NCBI GenBank assembly: GCA_037013495.1
Contig: CM072809.1
Coordinates: 3,805,001-3,869,000, forward strand
Direction of reading: 5' to 3'
Origin: Hippophae tibetana
Taxonomy: Eukaryota > Streptophyta > Magnoliopsida > Rosales > Elaeagnaceae
DNA: 64,000 bases
Numbering within the stretch: the first letter of the stretch is position 1; every line of letters begins with the position of its first letter. The notes under the pieces were generated by a model. That model saw nothing but the letters and a program-made list of their open reading frames with translations, searched no databases and had not been told where the DNA came from. The translations under genes were made by a program, and so were the position numbers. Positions 60,904-64,000 of this stretch are shown here, piece by piece.

Positions 60904-63900
60904 TGTATTCTGGTATCCTCCGATTTTTTTCCTTTTAATATTTTGTTAACCGGTAAGCAATTTTTAATTACATTAATATTATCATTCATGATAAATTTTA
61001 AATGGAAATTGATTTTTTTAAAAAATAATATTAATATTTTTAAAAATTTAAAAATAAAAATATTATTCTTATATTAATAAATTTTGTTAAATATTGTACT
61101 TATAAATTTATCAATAATTAATATTTTATAACAAAAATCACTAATATCAAAATAATTATATATTTTATTTAAAATTTAATGATTTTTAATAATTGAAATA
61201 TTATCATGATATTAGTAAAAAAATTCTGATAATAAGATAATTCTTAATATATATAATATTATTTTAATAGTTTTTTTAATTCTAAAACATTTCCAATCTT
61301 TTCGTGTTTATTAGCGATTGAATATTTAATTAGTTATCAGAGCCCGGAAATTGTTTAATTAATTGATTACATCCGGGAAATTGATTGACAGAAGAGAGGA
61401 ATCGCCGCGTCCCATTCACAAGTATTATTTAGAATGTGTATATACGGTTGCTTTGTTATTGGCTGCTATATAAAGTGAAGTCACAGCTTGTGAGACTAAT
61501 TTTACTTAATGAAGTTTAAGACACGTGACAACATAAAACTGAACTTTTCTGGTCTGTGTCTCCGTTTGTCACACTCATTGTGATAATTGCATTTAAAATT
61601 AAACGATATTGGTATACCAACCCTTTAATACTACTTTATATTAAATTTTGTAACATTTTATATTAAAAATTATATCATATATATATTTTAACTTATAATA
61701 ATATACATTCTTTTATATAAAAAAATATTAATTTTATTTTACTCATTTTTATGTTATAATTATTAACATTTTTATTAATTTTATATCATATATTTAATTT
61801 CAATTAATTATATATATAAAAAATAAAAATATTTTAAAAAAAATTCTAAAAAAATTGAAAAACAATTACGATAAATACTGTCATGATAAATTTGAGAAAA
61901 CATTATTTATCGTATTAAATTTAATATAAAATGTGATACTAAATTGAAGGTATTTTGTATTAAATTTTACACTAAATTTAATGTTTTAATATAAAGTTTG
62001 AGATGTCTTTCTAGGAATTTTTTTTATTAAGTGATTAGTAAAAAAACAAAAAAATAATAATTAAAATGTGTATAAGGTTTTGATAAAAACGAGAAATCTT
62101 GAAGATATAAAAATATTTTTTTTTTAATTTATATCTATTTTTTAATTTTTTATTATTAAAAAATTATATAATATTTTATTTTAGGTATCATTTAAATTAA
62201 AGTATTATCATTTACATCTGTTTTATTTTGAATAATATACAATTAAACCTCGTTTAATTTGATGTATTATTTTTATTTTGATATTAAAACATAATATTTA
62301 TGTTTTTTTAATTAAATTATTGCTTAAATAGTATTATTATTAAATTATAATTTAAATATCTTTTCTTTTATTAAAATATCTTATATATTATAATTAAAAT
62401 ATGCACAAAAATAAAAAAATATCAAAAATATCAAATAAAATTTATTTTCACATCATCTATGTTTATCCATGTATAATAATTAATAACCTGCTTAATTATT
62501 TCATATCTTTTAATTACTTACTCTATAATATTTCACGAAAAAGTATTTGTATTAAATAAAAATTAGTTTAAATATATAAATAATTAATTATTTTGATGTT
62601 TTATAAAATTTTATATAAAAAATTAATTTTCTTAGTTTTTGTGTTTTTTAAGTTTTCTTAGAAAACGATAATTAATATTTGATATATTTGTAAAAATTAT
62701 ATTTTTATACCTTAATTAACATGAACATTTAAAACATTAATTATATCATATGATTCGTATACAATCCAATTCACCACGAATCAATAAATCAGAATACGAT
62801 AAAATAACTATTAGGTGAATTATTATGATAATTACTATAAATTCTGTCAGTCAGGAAATCATGCTTTATTTGCTTGTCAATGAAACAAATGAGAGTCTGC
62901 ACTAGGAGAATATAGTCACTCTAACTTGGTATCTTAACCATTTGAACATACTCTTAAAAAACTTTTTTTTTGGGGTAAATTCTTAAAAAACCAATTTGAA
63001 ACTATAAAAAGAAGAATAAATTGTAAAAAATCACCTTTATTTTTGTACAATTATTTTTTATAATAATAAAATTAAATTATTATAAAAAATATTACTTTTA
63101 TAATAAATAAAGGATACAAAATATGAAAATAATCTTTAACAAAATAAAAAATATGAAAACAATACAGGTCAACGATTTTAAAATTAGAAAAATCATATGA
63201 GAAAAAAAAAATAAAGCGTGAATTCATCCGTGATAAGTCAAAATGTCATGATTTGCATTGGAATTGCAACCGGTGCGTGACATATTAATTTTTATTAATA
63301 ACACTTAGATGCGAATAAACTTATGGATATACATAGTATCTTGTTTAAATATCATAAAAAAATAAACATATATTTTATAGTACATCATATATGCATAAGA
63401 TGTTTTAAATATTATGTATCATATAATAAGACTTTTTGATAGAAGATTTAAATTTTATATGAATATCCAATATCTTTCACTAATAAATAAGTTATGATAA
63501 ATTGTATTATATATAAAATAAGTATATTTATTTATTATATAATTAAATTTAAATTATTAATTTATGAATCATTATAAAAAATTATTTTTCATATAGCATA
63601 ATATTAAATTTTTATAATTAAAATATTTATTTATTGATAAAAAAATTTGTCGATATTAAATTTATTTAGATATAAAATTTTAAAAATATATAATATATTT
63701 AAAAAATTGATATGCGCATAGATGGAGTCAACGAGGTTAATAACCCCGCCTCGTTCTTAGAGGATATTCTCCACCTATATTGAAAATAAAATTGATTTTT
63801 ATAGAACACATTGACATCCCTACATCAAATAATACTCCGAAATCCACAATATTGAGAAGAGTATGAATTAGTATTAAAAATTTATTTTGATTGTTATAAA

Positions 63901-64000
63901 TTTAAAAGATATTAAATTTGTTATTTTTATTTAATTTTTTATAGTAGAGTCATTCATCCATTTTTATGCTTAATATTTGTATGCTTAATTTAATAAATAA
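60904..64000. other. CRF upstream region and AT-rich intergenic DNA
   Basis: A balanced patch at 61330-61600 includes a G-box, ACACGTGAC (CACGTG at 61521-61526), about 810 bases upstream of the CRF ATG, and may be a distal promoter. Beyond 61.6 kb the sequence is AT-rich with no recognisable gene to the window end. Confidence 0.5.

Noticed and set aside
1-64000. CRISPR arrays, bacterial operons or phage-like systems
   Set aside because: No regularly spaced repeats with unique spacers and no prokaryotic gene arrangement; all supported genes are plant nuclear.

Overview
The window is nuclear DNA from a flowering plant, almost certainly a eudicot. It has multi-exon genes with GT-AG introns, plant-only families (CURT1, DUF1191, CRF/AP2, a G-group bZIP), a MIR159 precursor, copia, LINE and CACTA remnants, and very AT-rich intergenic DNA. 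I cannot name the species. Only about 5.3 kb of the 64 kb codes for host protein.

Layout. 1-1622 (minus): 5' part of a Ty1/copia element (LTR, primer-binding site, open gag) with an in-frame gap between protease and integrase. 2838-5980: CACTA-like terminus, simple repeats, diverged direct repeats and a cluster of inverted repeats that includes a miR159-like 21-mer. 9567-9930 (plus): MIR159 promoter and hairpin. 14644-18065 (plus): LRB/POB1-type BTB-BACK gene, six coding exons. 18726-20844 (minus, convergent with LRB): CURT1A, five coding exons, one intron with a GC donor. 23465-24355 (plus): intronless DUF1191 membrane protein. 24356-43080: 18.7 kb without a host gene, holding a dead LINE, a CACTA end and several GC-richer islands with ACGT/G-box cores. 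43090-47692 (plus): GBF3-like bZIP, twelve coding exons plus a 5'UTR intron. 48873-48944 (minus): initiator tRNA-Met. 51.7-53.35 kb: possible decayed LTR element. 54.38-56.97 kb: CACTA-like element. 58.91-59.31 kb: miniature LTR-element (TRIM) candidate. 59773-60711 (minus): intronless CRF-type AP2/ERF gene. 60.7-64 kb: AT-rich DNA with the CRF promoter.

The gene order MIR159 - LRB - CURT1A - DUF1191 - GBF - CRF looks ancestral. From memory, Arabidopsis has MIR159C, LRB1, GBF3 and CRF5 close together on chromosome 2 (At2g46255, 46260, 46270, 46310), LRB2 and CRF6 on chromosome 3 (At3g61600, 61630), and GBF2, DUF1191, CURT1A and an LRB paralogue on chromosome 4 (At4g01120 to 01160). This window appears to hold the unfractionated set. 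Several of these genes act in light, ABA or cytokinin responses. G-boxes lie upstream of CURT1A, GBF and CRF, and GBF proteins bind G-boxes. I see no clearly new biological system. The points most worth follow-up are the synteny block, the G-box islands ahead of the GBF gene, the miR159-like mini-hairpin, the TRIM candidate and the in-frame-deleted copia polyprotein.
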